64,000 nucleotides of DNA from Cinnamomum chago (taxonomy: Eukaryota > Streptophyta > Magnoliopsida > Laurales > Lauraceae): assembly GCA_038049695.1 (NCBI GenBank), contig CP142453.1, positions 130,521,001-130,585,000 of the forward strand, in the 5' to 3' direction. The position numbers and the translations under genes were made by a program. Of this stretch, positions 1 through 22,100 are shown one piece after another (the first letter of the stretch is position 1; each line of letters starts with the position of its first letter). The notes beneath the pieces were generated by a model. That model was not told where the DNA came from and made no database searches. It saw nothing but the letters and a program-made list of their open reading frames with translations.

Positions 1-518
1 ATACATGGCCAAATCAACAATAGGAGTATTTTTTTTTTTTAATGTTTCCAATCAGGTTAATTCCTTAGCTCACACGTTCAATTGAAATTTAATATATTAG
101 TCCCCCATTCATAATTTGTAAGCAATTTTCCTTGCAATCTATCGTTGATGGATTTTTATCATTCTTGGAATGGAATTAATAAATAAATGAGCATTATGAC
201 CATCTTATTCTTTGCAACTCTTTGTAGAATGCATGTTAACAGGTAATATCTCCATTCTTCATCTAATATAGTTAGATTGAGTAAAAAAATGCTACATAGC
301 GAAAGGGGAAAAAGTGTTAGATTGAAGTTTGTACATTTATTATTCTCCGTCTTTCTAATTATCATATAGTTTTTTACTGGGGTTGCTGTATAAATTTTAT
401 ACACTAATTGAAATGCCAAATTGTTTTCACTCACATTCTGAATATTAATGGTGTAAGTGCTGATTCTCTGCTTTTTTTTTTTTTTTTTTTTTTTTTAAAT
501 GCCACTTTCTCAAACCAG
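1..518 (+). other. MetRS intron sequence, upstream of first visible exon
   Basis: This stretch is AT-rich and holds a 25-base poly-T run (about 472-496) just before the splice acceptor at 517-518. I see no exon encoding the N-terminal HIGH region of the synthetase here, so it is most likely the 3' part of an intron whose 5' exon lies left of the window. Confidence 0.6.
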
Positions 519-9547
<9,029 letters not shown>

Positions 9548-9984
9548 AAAGATGGGAAACAGATGGCTCAGATTCAAGGGGTTGCAGAGGCTTAGTTATC
9601 TGGCGTTGGAGTAGCTACTATCCCCATGCATCCAAAATATCAGTATCAAATCGATACTAAGCATCATTTTTCATACATGATTAACTGCAGGCTGGTTCAA
9701 TATTCGTCAAGACCATTACTTTCTTGTAGAGTGGAGAGTGAGGCTATCCATATTGATTTTGCTACTACCCAGAATGGGCAGAAAGATCAGATGTATTTAA
9801 AAAGCTAATTTGTCTTTTATATTTGTCCTTTATTCTTGTACTAGATACAAGCTACATGCATCTTGTGGGGACCTTGGGGAGTTCATCGGTTAAATTGTAA
9901 CAGCATAATTGACTAGTAAATTTTATTGAGAATTAACATTTATTAGGCACATTTGCTTCATTGTTGAATGTTTGAAATCCTAGC

Positions 9985-10137
9985 AAATCATTGCCTACCA
10001 ATGAGGAGACTATTTGATCGTCACTTGTGGATCTTTGCTTTTTATTTCTTTTAGTTTTAGCTCTTTCAATAGGAAGGAATTCCTTAGAATACATAGGAAT
10101 TTAATACAGAGCAAAACAAATAGGCCCGTAGCAATAT
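9985..10137. repeat. Fragment of the dispersed MITE-like family
   Basis: It shares the block GGAATTCCTTAGAATACATAG and the terminal AACAAATAGGCCCGTAG with the copies near 12970-13270, where the other end reads GGGCCCATTTATTTGCACC. This is a likely terminal-repeat pair of the form GGGCCYRTTTRTTTG. Boundaries are approximate. Confidence 0.45.
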
Positions 10138-10426
10138 GCAATACAAATCTTTTTAGTTTTTAGGAGTCAAATCTTTTTCAGACATTCCCCTCCAATAATC
10201 ACAAACGGGCCGGTTGAAAGTTCAGGAGGATTTAGCTGCATCTGAAATGATGATCCTGTCTCAGATTTTTCTGCAAGATAATTTCAATTGCTTTCAATGT
10301 ATTTGTGCAATTTTGGGTTGTTTTCAAGGTGTTTTCTGGACGTTTGGTGTATCACTAGTTCAAAAAAGCTCATGGGACTGGTGCCATTGGACTTGGGAGT
10401 TAAAAATGTTATGAAACCCCCAACAT

Positions 10427-10592
10427 GAAGCGGTGTGCATCAGTGGATTAACCTTATACGAAAAATGAGACCCATTGGATTCTTTAGCCATAAGATGAAA
10501 GACGTGTAAGTAATGGCATCGGTGTATTTCTTACAGGGTATATGGTTAATCCACCCACTCATCTATTGGGGCACACATACTTCATGCCACTG
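10427..10592. repeat. Imperfect inverted repeat, possible small MITE
   Basis: GTGGATTAACC near 10443 is the reverse complement of GGTTAATCCAC near 10543. Further out, TGAAGCGGTGTGC pairs loosely with GCACACATACTTCA. About 166 bp would form a long imperfect hairpin. I found no clear target duplication. Confidence 0.4.
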
Positions 10593-12275
10593 TGTTCTCG
10601 TTTTTCACAAGTTAGCATGTATGGGTTATTCATCTAAATTGAAGGGTGTGGGCTGATGCCTCGGACCTTGATTCGCATAGGAAAATCTGTAGAAGGTTTA
10701 AGTAAATTATGCAAGGTGGGGAAAGAAAGGTGGAGGGTGGAGGTTCAGCATATTTGAATCTCGGGTGCTGTTGATTATCCGGGCCTGGTGGTACTGAATG
10801 TAGGGCTCTTATATAAAAAAAAAAAAAAAAAAAACCAACCAACCAAATACAGCAAAGCTGGGTCGCATCAAAGGATGGGGACTCTCCCATTGACGACTAT
10901 CATCAGGGGCAGACTATAATGTGCATTACTCTTCTTATTTAAGAATATAAAATTGAAAGTCCAATTGAATAATCAATTGCCAAATTGAACCTCAATTTTT
11001 AAATTAAATCACCTGAAAATTATATATATATATATATTTATATATATGGCAAATAATGTAGTATGAAACTTGCATAAAATATTAAAAAAAAAAAAAATTC
11101 ATGTGTGATCCACAACAGGCACACCTTACTTAAAATCTGATCCACTTGCAATATATGCCAAACTCTTGAATATGATAAAATCTCACTTCGGTAGGTTTAG
11201 AGTCCACCATAAAATCGATCTTTTTTAATACCCTATAGAGGCCGAATACGTCTAATGGGTAGACATAAGTGCAGCATAACATCTTTAGCATGTGGACTGT
11301 GGACATGCAGCATATTTCCACAACGGGGATTTAGCTTGGACGAGTGTCCGACGGTGTCCCAGATCCTGTTATCTTCCCATCTAGCTTCTAGTAAATAATA
11401 ACAGAGTGTATATGAGGGAAATTTACATATAACTTTACCTATATTTTAAAAAAATAATAAATAACCAACTACCTTTCATTTTTTACCTGTTCAACCACCT
11501 TGACTTGGAATGAGATGCAAGTTGTTTACTGATTAATACGGCACATACTAAAGAATGATTCTTTTTTTTTTTTTTTTTTTGCTGATTTGAATTGACTTAA
11601 AGTGAAAGCATTGACAATGGTAAATTGACTAGGATTTTATGATTTTTTCAACACAATATCTCTGAGTTTAACATGAGCCACATTAGATTTAAGGGTTTTT
11701 CATCATATAAAGACAGAATGGGAATTGTCATATAAAAAATAAAAAAGACAGAATGAGAATTTAACTAATTGATCTCCAGAGAAGCCATTGAGTGACGGTA
11801 AAGGAGGTCAATTGAGATTTTCAAAAAAATAGAGTTGGTTACTTGCATAAAAGTGAAAATGCACGTGTCGCATGTAATTAGCAGAAAACACAAGTGGTTG
11901 TATGTAAATATCCCTTCATATAATTTTGACAAGTATACACGGATACCATGCGCTAATAGAGAAGTGAAGCATCAGCTTATCTTCTTGCTTTAAATTATTG
12001 ATTTGTTCAAACTTAAGGAAACTAAATATTATTCAGGGGTAAACTTGTATTTGCAGCAAAAGCTCCTGTCATCTAATAGTATAAATGGCATCCCCTGTTA
12101 TGGGATTTATTGCATACTTACTATCAATTAGTGCAGCTGTCAATTACATCTCATCTCAAGTTTGGATATTCAAAAAAAGAAAGCATGTACAGTCATGAAT
12201 CCTTAAGTTGGAGTTTGTAACTCACACTGTGTGCAACTAGATTCATTTATCTAAAGCTCGGCTTTCTAACCATCA

Positions 12276-14662
12276 TCAGGCTGAAGAACACATAGGACAA
12301 ACACTCCTGAGAACGGGAACCTTATGCTGCACAGACATTAATTCTTTCAATTGGGCAATTTCATGCAGCACTTGATCTATCTTCTGCACAAAAAGGAAAA
12401 ACAATTTTACAAGTGTACATGAATCATGAGAAAAACAAAATGAGAAAACAAGCACTAACAAGGTTATTTAATTGAGGAAATTATGGATGGAAATGAGTAC
12501 CTATAAATTTTACCTGTTTTGTAACCTTCGTGCAGAACCATGGCCAAGAAACGTATATGCTAAATGGTTTTAGGCTTTTAGCAGCAGTCATAAGATATAC
12601 AGACTGCATATAAATTCACATACCAAAAAAAACATATACCCAACCGTGTAAGCACGCTGGTTAAGAAGCTCCCAGGATGGGACTTGGGAGCATGTCATGG
12701 AGTTGAGTTCATGAGGACCGTAATAATTTGTAGTTGCCTGAACCATTTTTTTTTTTATGACCAGACAATATGTATATCACTTATTGAATGTCGGTGTAAT
12801 ATCATGCATGGCCTTTCCTCACCACTTCAGCACAAACATTTGTAAATGTGGCGCACACGTCCTAAATCAGGAAAGAACAAACTCGAAAAGCCAGGACCAG
12901 AATCGAGCTGAGTCAGAACTTGAAAAGTTGAACAAGAAAAGTAAAAGAAATACTTCATTTAGGTTTTACTCGCTGAGGGCCCATTTATTTGCACCGGGAA
13001 TTAATGGTAAATTGGTTTCCAACTAAGAATTATTAAAGAGGTGATGGATGAAAGATAAAAGGTAGAGATGCAGATGGTACCCTGACTTTCCTAGGATTTG
13101 ATCTAGTGGGTGATGGCTGTTTATTTGTTTTCCACCTTCCCTCAAATTCATTTTACTTTAACGAGGTTTGATGACCACTTATGAATTTTCACTTTCGTTC
13201 TTCAATTTTAGCCACTTCTAGGAATACATTTCTGGGAATTCCTAGGAATTCAAAGGAATTATGGTGAAATAAGCTCCATTGAAGGATTATTAAAGACTAA
13301 AGAGGTGAACAATATAAGGTAGAGCTGTAGATGAGACCTTGACTTTCCTAGGTATAGAATTACAAGGGTGGTGGCTGGGTATTCGTTTCCCATCTTCCTG
13401 TGATTCAATTTCCATTAAAAGGGAGGTTATTTAATGTCATTTTTTGATATTCACCACTGGTTCTTCATTTGAACCACTAAAAGAAATACAATCCAAGGTC
13501 TTCAACTACATGAAACAACAGGCCCTAAGTGCAGAACTCATTCATCGTCAACAGCGTTTTATCTTAGTTCATCCACGAACCATACATTGGTAGCCTAAAA
13601 TCTCAGCCTCATTTGTCCATACTTCTATAAAAAACTACTACTAGTAAAACATCTATAACACAGCTATCACAATGTATGATCAGTTACTGTGAAAGGGAAA
13701 TGTTAAAAAAGAGAACTTTATCCTCCTTTGCCATTTGCTTAATGTGTTAGTATGGTTATGTCAATGTGATCCATCTAATATGATAAAGATGATCCCAAGA
13801 AATTTGATTTCTGGACTCAAATCTCAAATTCTCTCTTCTTCAAATCACAGCACCACAGAAAATTTAGAAGGAAACTAGGGTTTCTATTCAACTATAATCT
13901 TTACGCCCCGATTCTCTATGAACTCAAATTCTGTTTCTCAATTCAACCACAATCTTCTCAGTTATTCCAAAAACCTAGACTGGAGCATTTAATTCAACTA
14001 TAATCTTCTCAGTTATTCCAAAAATCCTAGTCTGGATTCAAATTCTGTATTGTTCCATATAGGGAGGGAACCACAGTAAGGTTTGAAGAAAACTAGGGTT
14101 TTCATTCTGCTCTAATCTTCAAGCCCCAATTCTCCTCTCATCCAAAAAAAAAAAAATCAAATAAAGGCATTCAATTCAATTACAAATACAAGCTTACCTT
14201 CTGGTTTTCTCGGATGAGGAGGAGCACGGTCTCGTCCTTCTCCGCCGGGGCTACTCGCCGACGCTTCAACCACAGCAAGAACAACACTCCAGCCACACCA
14301 GAGGTGGCGGCAGCCGCAACTGGAAAAGACCAAACTACCCTCCGGGAGGAGAAATTCAGAGAATCAACGCGAAGAAGAAGGAGGAGCTTCGAGTACAAGG
14401 CCTGAAACCCTAGCAGAAACCGTTGCTTGGCGGATTTCCCGGCGACCTGAAGGCGTGCAACCGACAACGGAAGCTGCCGCCGATCAGCAACATCCCCGTT
14501 GGGACGTGTAGGTTTCGAGGGTTGTAATTGGAATTCTTGGACGTTGAGGCCTTCGTGGCTGCGTGGAGGGAAGATGGAGCAGTCGGCGTCGTAGGTCGGA
14601 GGAGGACGTGGTGGTGACGGTGGTGGTTTGGGGACCTGCTCCCAATCGAAGATCTCGTTCAT
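12276..14662 (-). CDS. Uncharacterised plant protein with one membrane segment (2 exons, 190 aa)
   Basis: Exon 1 is 14198-14662 and exon 2 is 12276-12383; both meet at phase 0 with GT-AG sites (GTAAGC; TGTGCAG). The start ATG at 14660-14662 opens MNEIFDWEQVP followed by a proline run (KPPPSPPRPPPTYD). The middle is basic and low in recognisable motifs. A hydrophobic stretch, VVWSFPVAAAATSGVAGVLF, is followed at once by LLWLKRRR, a typical single membrane span with a positive cytosolic edge. The C-terminal third is a predicted amphipathic helix (ENQKKIDQVLHEIAQLKELM) and then HKVPVLRS and a Cys pair, CPMC. The layout (W-x-x-P start, membrane span, short helix, VPVLR end) recalls the plant DUF6821 family, but the match is weak and from memory. 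I do not assign a function. The 1.8-kb intron holds MITE-like repeats. Confidence 0.68.
12970..13530. repeat. Two adjacent copies of the dispersed MITE-like family
   Basis: One copy runs from about 12973 (GGGCCCATTTATTTGC) to about 13270 and a second from about 13275 to 13516. Both contain the words AAAGGTAGAG..G.AGATG, TGACTTTCCTAGG and GGTGGCTG..TATT.GTTT(T)CC. The right copy is the closest match to the one at 3215-3527. They lie inside the small gene's intron. Confidence 0.6.
13935..14045. repeat. Short tandem duplication (~50 bp) in the small gene's intron
   Basis: The block CAATCTTCTCAGTTATTCCA at about 13949 recurs as TAATCTTCTCAGTTATTCCA at about 14001, each followed by AAAA(T)CCTAG.CTGGA. 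A looser outer pair around ACTAGGGTTT...TCTAATCTT..GCCCC.ATTCTC (about 13875 and 14092) suggests an older duplication of the same stretch. Confidence 0.65.
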
Positions 14663-16132
14663 CTCCTTTTAGGGTTATGGTTTTGTCGCATTTGAATTCG
14701 GTTTTGAACTGTCAGATTGTCGAAGAGGAAAAAGCGGGAGGAGATTCAACACCACCACGTCTATGCACCACGGAAAGCTGGGGAGAGATGCAAGCGAGTA
14801 GCTTTATCTGCAGAGTCTCATGGGGATTTTTAGTTTTAGTGGGGCCCAAGGTCTTGTGATCAGAACCGTTCATTGGTGAGGGCCACTTTCTAAGATTCAG
14901 CCACTTCGATGGGAATAATAACTCGTAAATATATCAGAATAGAATACACAGTACTTTCAATTTAGATGACTTCTTACATATGTATATCCCTTCTTCCTTC
15001 TTTTTTTTCATTCCTCGAATCTGGATCCTCCGATGTCGAGGCTGTCCATAGTGACTTGACGGACCCACTTGATGGTCCATCTCATTGGACCACACCCCCC
15101 GACTTTCACATAGACCCTTGGTTTTGCACCCATTTGAATGTACTGAACTGTTGGATTAATTACACGCCCATTCAAATGGATTGTACACCGTTAAACTTGT
15201 GGGGACCGTATAGAGATGTCATGGTTAAGTGATGTAGTTAATTTTTTGCAAAGGTGAAGGGCGCAGGGAGATCTTATGATCCCCCCTTTCCCAGTCCTAG
15301 GTCGGGGCACACACTGATCCAATGGACCAGTCTATATACTGGTAAGTTCCTTTACAAATTGGCCCCGTGCACAAACAAACAAACACACCATTTAAGAGTA
15401 ATATATAGTTGAAAATAATTGCTATTTAGCTGCCCCAGCTAAAAAGCAGGTTAGAGGAAATAAATAATAATACATCCAAAGAAGTGGATGCTCTCACCTT
15501 CCAACGATCAGTGAGTACTTTTAGCACAAAAAATGAACATTGCTACAATGATTAGATACAAAATAAGCATGATCCAACCCAAGGCATATTCGGTTAGAAA
15601 TTCTCTGGATACAACTCATGATGTTATTCTGGTTTATATATTACAACACAAGGAGGCATGCTCTTTTCATTCTCTTTTGATTTCTCTACTTTACAATAGC
15701 TTCTAGACCTATTCCTGTCAAAGCCTTAAAACAATGTTATGTTACAAAAAGAATCAAATATGAGAGAAAAAAGGGTCAGCTCTGTACATGGTTAGAAGAT
15801 TCAGTTTAAGCTCGCGACAGTCCCTTGGGATCTGCTGTCTCATATCAAAAACACTCTGCCGAAGACGGCAACAAATGAGTCCACCTCAGCTGCATGACTT
15901 GAAAAGGTAGTTGCTTTGCGTTATGCGTTATCATAATACTGCAACAATGCAAAGTTCACCATTGCGAAAAAAGATTCCCGATTGGAAAAGGCTTATCAGC
16001 CATGTATGCAGCAGATGTTGGCTTGGTTTGCTGCATCAGGTCCCAGGTTCTCTGTATTCCTGCTGATGGGGGTCCAAAATACCCATGCACAAATGTGGGG
16101 AGTGATGAACTAACTAGAAGGGAACTCAATAA
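14663..16132. other. Upstream of the small gene and 3' flank of the formin gene
   Basis: The left part is the 5' leader and promoter region of the minus-strand small gene. The right part, from 16132 down to perhaps 15600, should be the formin 3' UTR. I could not place a TATA box or a poly-A site with confidence. Open frames here have no recognisable protein features. Confidence 0.7.
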
Positions 16133-19100
16133 TCATTTGGCATTTTTCTTCGCTAGGTTAATAACAGCTTTCACTGTTTCCTTTTCGGCCGCCTTCTGTG
16201 CCTTCTTCCTCTCGAGTTCAGCCTGCTTGCAGTTCTCCTCATGTGCTCGACGAAACATTCGTACAAAATTCAAGAGAGTAGCTACAACTGCATTTTTCAG
16301 TCATTAGAAATGATCAAACTCCAAATCAAAATTTAAATTTGATGCATAGACTGATGAAAATTCATAAATAGGAAAGGACAACACTAAAAGTTTAGACAGA
16401 TGATTCGAGGACTCATCAAACATTAGAGTGAGTTGCTTATGCATCACAAGGAATACTGCATCAAGAGTCTATTTTCATGCTAATTATCTACTTGTTTCAT
16501 TCATTCCAGCTTACATACTAATCCAAATAATTTCACACTTTATAACTCATATGATACGAATTTTTATTCCATAACACCCAACAAGGAGGGGAAGAAAAGG
16601 CCCACCGTAGATGTACAATGCTCCTCACAAATGAAGAGAGGATCCTATCTATGTATCTATCTATCTATTAAAAACCTGCAAAATAAAATTTCAGACTAAA
16701 TTTGATCAGACCATTCATTTTGCAGGCTTCTGGTGGCAACTCTTTTTTTTTTTTTTTTTTAAATGGTCTTTTGGTGGCAAGTGGCAACTATGATTGCCTA
16801 ACCTAGGTTAAAGGGGGGCTTGGTGCATCACCCTTTCCCCTAGGTAAGAGGTGGAACCCAGTGACAGATGAAAATAACACCCATTTTGCATCGCCTTGTT
16901 TGTGGTGTGCAGGGATAAAATATTCTCTAGTCAAATCATAATATTTACAGGAGACCAGGCTTTGCCACCCATTAGGAGAATGGATAAAAAATAAAGGCGG
17001 TAAGGTAAGCTTCAAAATCTTGTGGAGCACTGACTAAATATATGAGTATGCATAAAGAACCAATGCCAAATAGATGCAGTCTTCAACAATGATGATAATG
17101 ATGGTGACAACGACGGTGGTGGTGGTGGTGGTTGTGATGATGAATGGGAAGAATGCAAATCAAGAAAGTACCTTGTTCAAATGGGTAACGAGCAGGATCT
17201 TCGCCAAAATAAAGTGCAAGAGCATCAGCATTTCTACCCTGTCCACCACTCCAATACAGAGGAAGGAGTCAGATGGACTAGGCTTACATATGTTTTACTT
17301 AATAGGACTATAATCAATAGTTCAACCAGACAATCTCCATGATTGGGGTTTGAATCTTTCATGGCTTACCACTACACTATATAGTGCCGTCAAGGATCGA
17401 ACTTCAGCACCGGCAACAACAACAAATTCCTTCAATGTCTAAACAAAAAGTGCATCTTGTTAAAATGAAAAGTCAGACCATCCGCAACAGCAAACTAAAA
17501 TCTGTTGATACATTCGCAATCGATGCTCTTCATATTAAGTGGAGGAAAAAAAGGAAGACAGGACTGAACACAAGAAGAGGAAAAAAACAATGCAGACTGA
17601 ACATCAATGACAATGATCACTGAACATCAATGACAATGATCAGACGCCCATATCTAATGCAGCGTTAACAAAGTTAATATAGCAATCATCCCACTGTTGC
17701 ACTTGTAAAAAACAAGACTAAAAAGTTCTACCAATAACTGTCCACTAATAAGCCACAGATATGACACAACTGTCTACATATCCACACAATCAATGCAATG
17801 TTGAACATATACACTTACAATTCATTAATTCACCCATATCACATTTATTCTTCTCAGTGCATACAACTGTACCTTTACTCTGTTGAGGGAAGTTTAGGCG
17901 TTTTACTTTGTGTAAATAGACTAGATAGAAGAAGTCACAAGGGTCATCATGTGCATTTATCGGCGAGCTGTTTTATCATAACTCTTTGAAATCTCGTATT
18001 AAAACCATGTCATTAGTAACATGTGAGAAGTGTAGCCGTAACAAAAGTTTTCGCTTCATCTCTATCTTTTCTTCTCCTTTTCTTCTTTCCTTCTCTCCGC
18101 GACTTGGGTATTACAGAAGTCTTTATAAAGATCATATCCGGTGGAGTGCAGTTGTCTTTACCAAGAGTTGACGTGAACAGGTTGTACAGTTGACAGCGGC
18201 GACCATATGGCCTGTGGACAGGGACACCGTGAGAACTGTGGTCTTGTTTGCCTCAAATTTTCTAGATGTCTTCCGGTAATTTTCAAGAATTTTTAGAAGA
18301 GATATCTTGATAGGTAAGGAGCCCATGGCTCAGGGGTGGGTCCATATGTGTCAAGTGGTGGCACCATTGCCAAATAAATATGGCCATCTAATGCTAGGGA
18401 TGCCCTTAACCAATGGTCTCTGGTCAAGTTCATCTAGAGATTTTTGCTTATGGTTTATGTTTGCTTAAAATCTTCACTTAGACCTCTTACCCTTTTCTTT
18501 TCTTTTTTTAATTTTAAAGGATAGGATTACAACAACTTAAACCATATCAAATTGGTAAAATGAATTCTAGGGATTTATTCTTGTTGCGCATCATAAACAA
18601 TGAAAGTGGCTGGAGACCACATCCATTACTCAAATTTTATCTCAAAAACAACTAATCTAAGGTTCGGTCATGTAGCCCCTTTATAATATGTTTGGGTGGT
18701 TGAATATATTATGTTTGTGGGCTGTATGCAAGTCTCTTAAATTTTTTCCTTTCTTTTGTCAGATGATTCATGTGCTCTTGGAGGATGGAACCAGACTCCT
18801 TCATATCTGTCTTGCATCACATATTTAGTCAATTTTCTCCTTGAATGGATAGTTGATGTTCTTGTCCAGAAGTAGCATTGGGTTGTAGAGAGCAACTATG
18901 AGTTCACCATATTTCTGTCCACAGATGTGAATTGAGTATTGAGAAGGTTAATATGGAATGTTTGCATTTCAAATTTAAAAAAGAAACGGAAGGCAACCAT
19001 TAAAAAATTGAAAAATGAGAAGGGGGAACTAAGATTTTCCCTATCAGGGACTCTGCAGTTGGAGATTCATTCAAGACAGATTTTAGCCATAACACAAGGC

Positions 19101-22100
19101 CTGACCCTGTTTAAGGCCTCGTCCAGACTGACAAGTGGTGGAAGAGATCAAAAGTTAATTAATCGTACTGCCAGAAGGGTACGGCATTTCTGTTTATTTA
19201 GTAAAAACGATTAAAGACATAACCATAACTATAGATATCTCCCTCATTAATCACTAGTGTGAATAGCAAGATTAGGCAAATCCTTTCAGGAAACCGGGGG
19301 TGGAAAGAAATGTTTTATATGTTGGAAATATTATGTCATTACCAAGTTGTTATTCTAAATCAACTTCTTGTTTGTACCCTGATACTTATAACTGAAATTT
19401 CCAAATATTTTAAAACAAAAACCATCAAACAAATGAAAGGTCGGGTTTCGGATCTAAATAAGCCACAGAAAGATACATTATCAATTTTTTTATTATCAAC
19501 CTTGGATATGAGAATTTTCAAACTGTAAAACTATGGGGTTTCAAGCTTTCATGTGAATGGGTTGTCAACAAATTGTATGCCAATGTCAAATTCGGTTCAT
19601 TTCGGCCGAAATTTCCAAATAATTTCGGATCGTTCGCTCTACCGAAATGAATAGGACCCATGTAATTATTCGTCTAAGAATTCATTCCAATTCGCCTGAT
19701 TGAGTTTGAATTTCATGACTTCGACCAATTAGTCTGATTCGTCTAATTATTTGTTCCATGTAGGTTGCCTTTAAAATATAAAAAAATGAAAACTGGAAGG
19801 GCTAAACAATTTTTTTTTTTTTAACTTAAACATTTTTGGCCTTCTGGCTTAGAGAAATTAGTGGGTTAGACTGTGGAGCCGCCCATCTATTAAAACCTAA
19901 ATAACTGTATGGGCCCTATCACCCTAATCAGATTTTATTCCAATAAAATATATTTTATCATGGATAAGCTAGTCAAGTTTCACTCTAATATGAAATAGCA
20001 CATCAAATATAAATTGACATATTGCATTGATTTAATACAATAAATTAAATGTATCATATATTATTATTTTTTTCGTTTTATTATATATGATGTTTTTTCG
20101 GAAATATTTCACCGAAATTTCCAAATCGACCGAAAGCCTGAAACATTTTATTTGGAGGCCAAACCAAAATGGCTTCCAAACTGAATTTCATAACATTTCA
20201 TTTGGTTGATGACGATACTCTGAGGTTCCAAAGTTACAAGGTTGGAAGACAGGTGATACCTTGCAAAAACCATCTGACACAGGGCCGTCATTTTCAGATG
20301 CAGCCAGCTCCTGCTCGACCTTTTCTAACCCTTTGATTATGGCTTGCATCTCTTCTGCCAAGGACTTCAATTGTATCTGTATTGCAACAAGATTGCTGAT
20401 GAGACATGTCAAAAACAAAATTTGGGATTTGAGGACAAGAAAAAAGAACAATAAGAAAGGGATAATAACCTTTGATGCAGCTTCTAAGCTTACAAGGTCC
20501 TCGTGAAAATCGAGAAGAAATGGTGACTTGGAAGCCAGCACCTGAGACTCATATAATAAAGCAAGTCAAAGAAAGTAAAAAAAAAGAAGTGGTAGTACCT
20601 TAAGATGCTCAAATGGAAAGTCAACTCAAGAAATTGTAACAAATTAAAATAAAATTGTACTTGAATCAAGACTTCCTCACTAAATGAGAATAAGAAACTT
20701 TATTTTTTTATAAGCATAAAGAAAGCAAACATGAAGCATAATAAAATGCCGGCCACCATATTCAAAACAAGTATCCAGACTTGCATAGCATTATGTTTTA
20801 CAAGTATGGCAAGAATTAACTTACTAAAAAAGATTTATGGCAACAGAAGAAGCACAGAGACATTCTTATACATATTCTTACAAGTGTTTTATAAGACAAG
20901 AAAAATGAGACGCACAGTTCCAATAAATTCTTTTGAAATGCCTTTGTTTCTGGGAAATGTTAGTGCTCAAATAATTCACACAAAAAGCTAATTTAGGAAG
21001 ATTACTTTAATCTACATTATTATAATTTTATATTTCAGAAACGGTAATTTATGTATTTTAGTTAAATAATGCTTTTGTACATTAAAGACCGAACAGTCTT
21101 ACTGACCAAAAAGAAGATAGCAAGTCTTACTAAGTGTCAACTTGTATTATACAACACAACACCATGAAGTTCTTGATTCAAGCCCTATTTCACTATATGT
21201 TTGAACAAAATGGTATAGAAGCTATGCTCACTATCAAGAATTTCTCAATTCCCCTCTCTTGTGCCCTCTTTTTCCTCACAGTATAACTATAAACTCCACC
21301 ACATTACCTTCGATCAGAGTCAGACATCAGATCTGAGTTCGATTTTCAAGAGCCTTCCTTTTCCTCTATTATTGTGAGCTCCACACATTTGACCCTTGAT
21401 TAGAGCTGAAAACATCAGATCTAAGTTTCCTTTCAAGGTACTAATAGAGCATATTTTCACTTAATTTTTTTCAAAATTCCCTTGTAGATTTATCTTTGGC
21501 TCATACTGCTTTTGCTTGATCTAATTAAAAAAATATTAAAATAGTTCCATGGTGAGTTTTTTCATCTCAGACCCAATTTACTGTCTGCTCTCGTACCATT
21601 CTCAAACCCACTCTCTTTCAACGGGAATGTGGGCCTGCCCACATCAACCAAGTTGAAACTTGAAAGAACCATGCATGATCCATCTAACAAAATTCCTGGC
21701 CATGACTACAACAGAATGCGACTTTCTTTTGCAGCCATTAGAACACCAATTCCCAATAAAACCTCATATACGAAGAAACATCATTCTTATCTAAAATAGT
21801 ATCAATGAAGATTGATATGTTTGTAGATAACAGAAAAAAAGCTAAAATCTCTTCAGAAAAATAAAAAATAAATAAAATAACAGATATAATAATAGCCAAA
21901 CCAAACCAAGCCTTTTCCCACTAGGTGGGGTCGGCTATATGGATTTGACGACGCCAATCAAATCTGTTTAGGGCCATGTCCTCCGTTAGATTCATGTAGG
22001 CAATGTCATATTTAATAGTTTCTTTCCAACTTCTCTTGAGTCTCCCTCTCCCTCTCCTACTCCGGGCAATCTCTATGCTTTCACCCCTTTTAACAGGTGC

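Larger units (their letters stand above)
9548..12275. other. Gap between convergent genes (MetRS 3' end and small gene 3' end)
   Basis: The left few hundred bases are probably the MetRS 3' UTR; I could not fix a poly-A site. The rest holds a fragment of the dispersed repeat (9985-10137), an imperfect inverted repeat (10427-10592), a poly-A run (about 10816-10834) that may end a retroposed sequence, and TA-rich stretches (about 11020-11047). No open frame looks like a gene. Confidence 0.7.

Noticed and set aside
14563-14859. Plus-strand frame antisense to exon 1 of the small gene
   Set aside because: GC-rich shadow frame of the minus-strand exon, with no features of its own.
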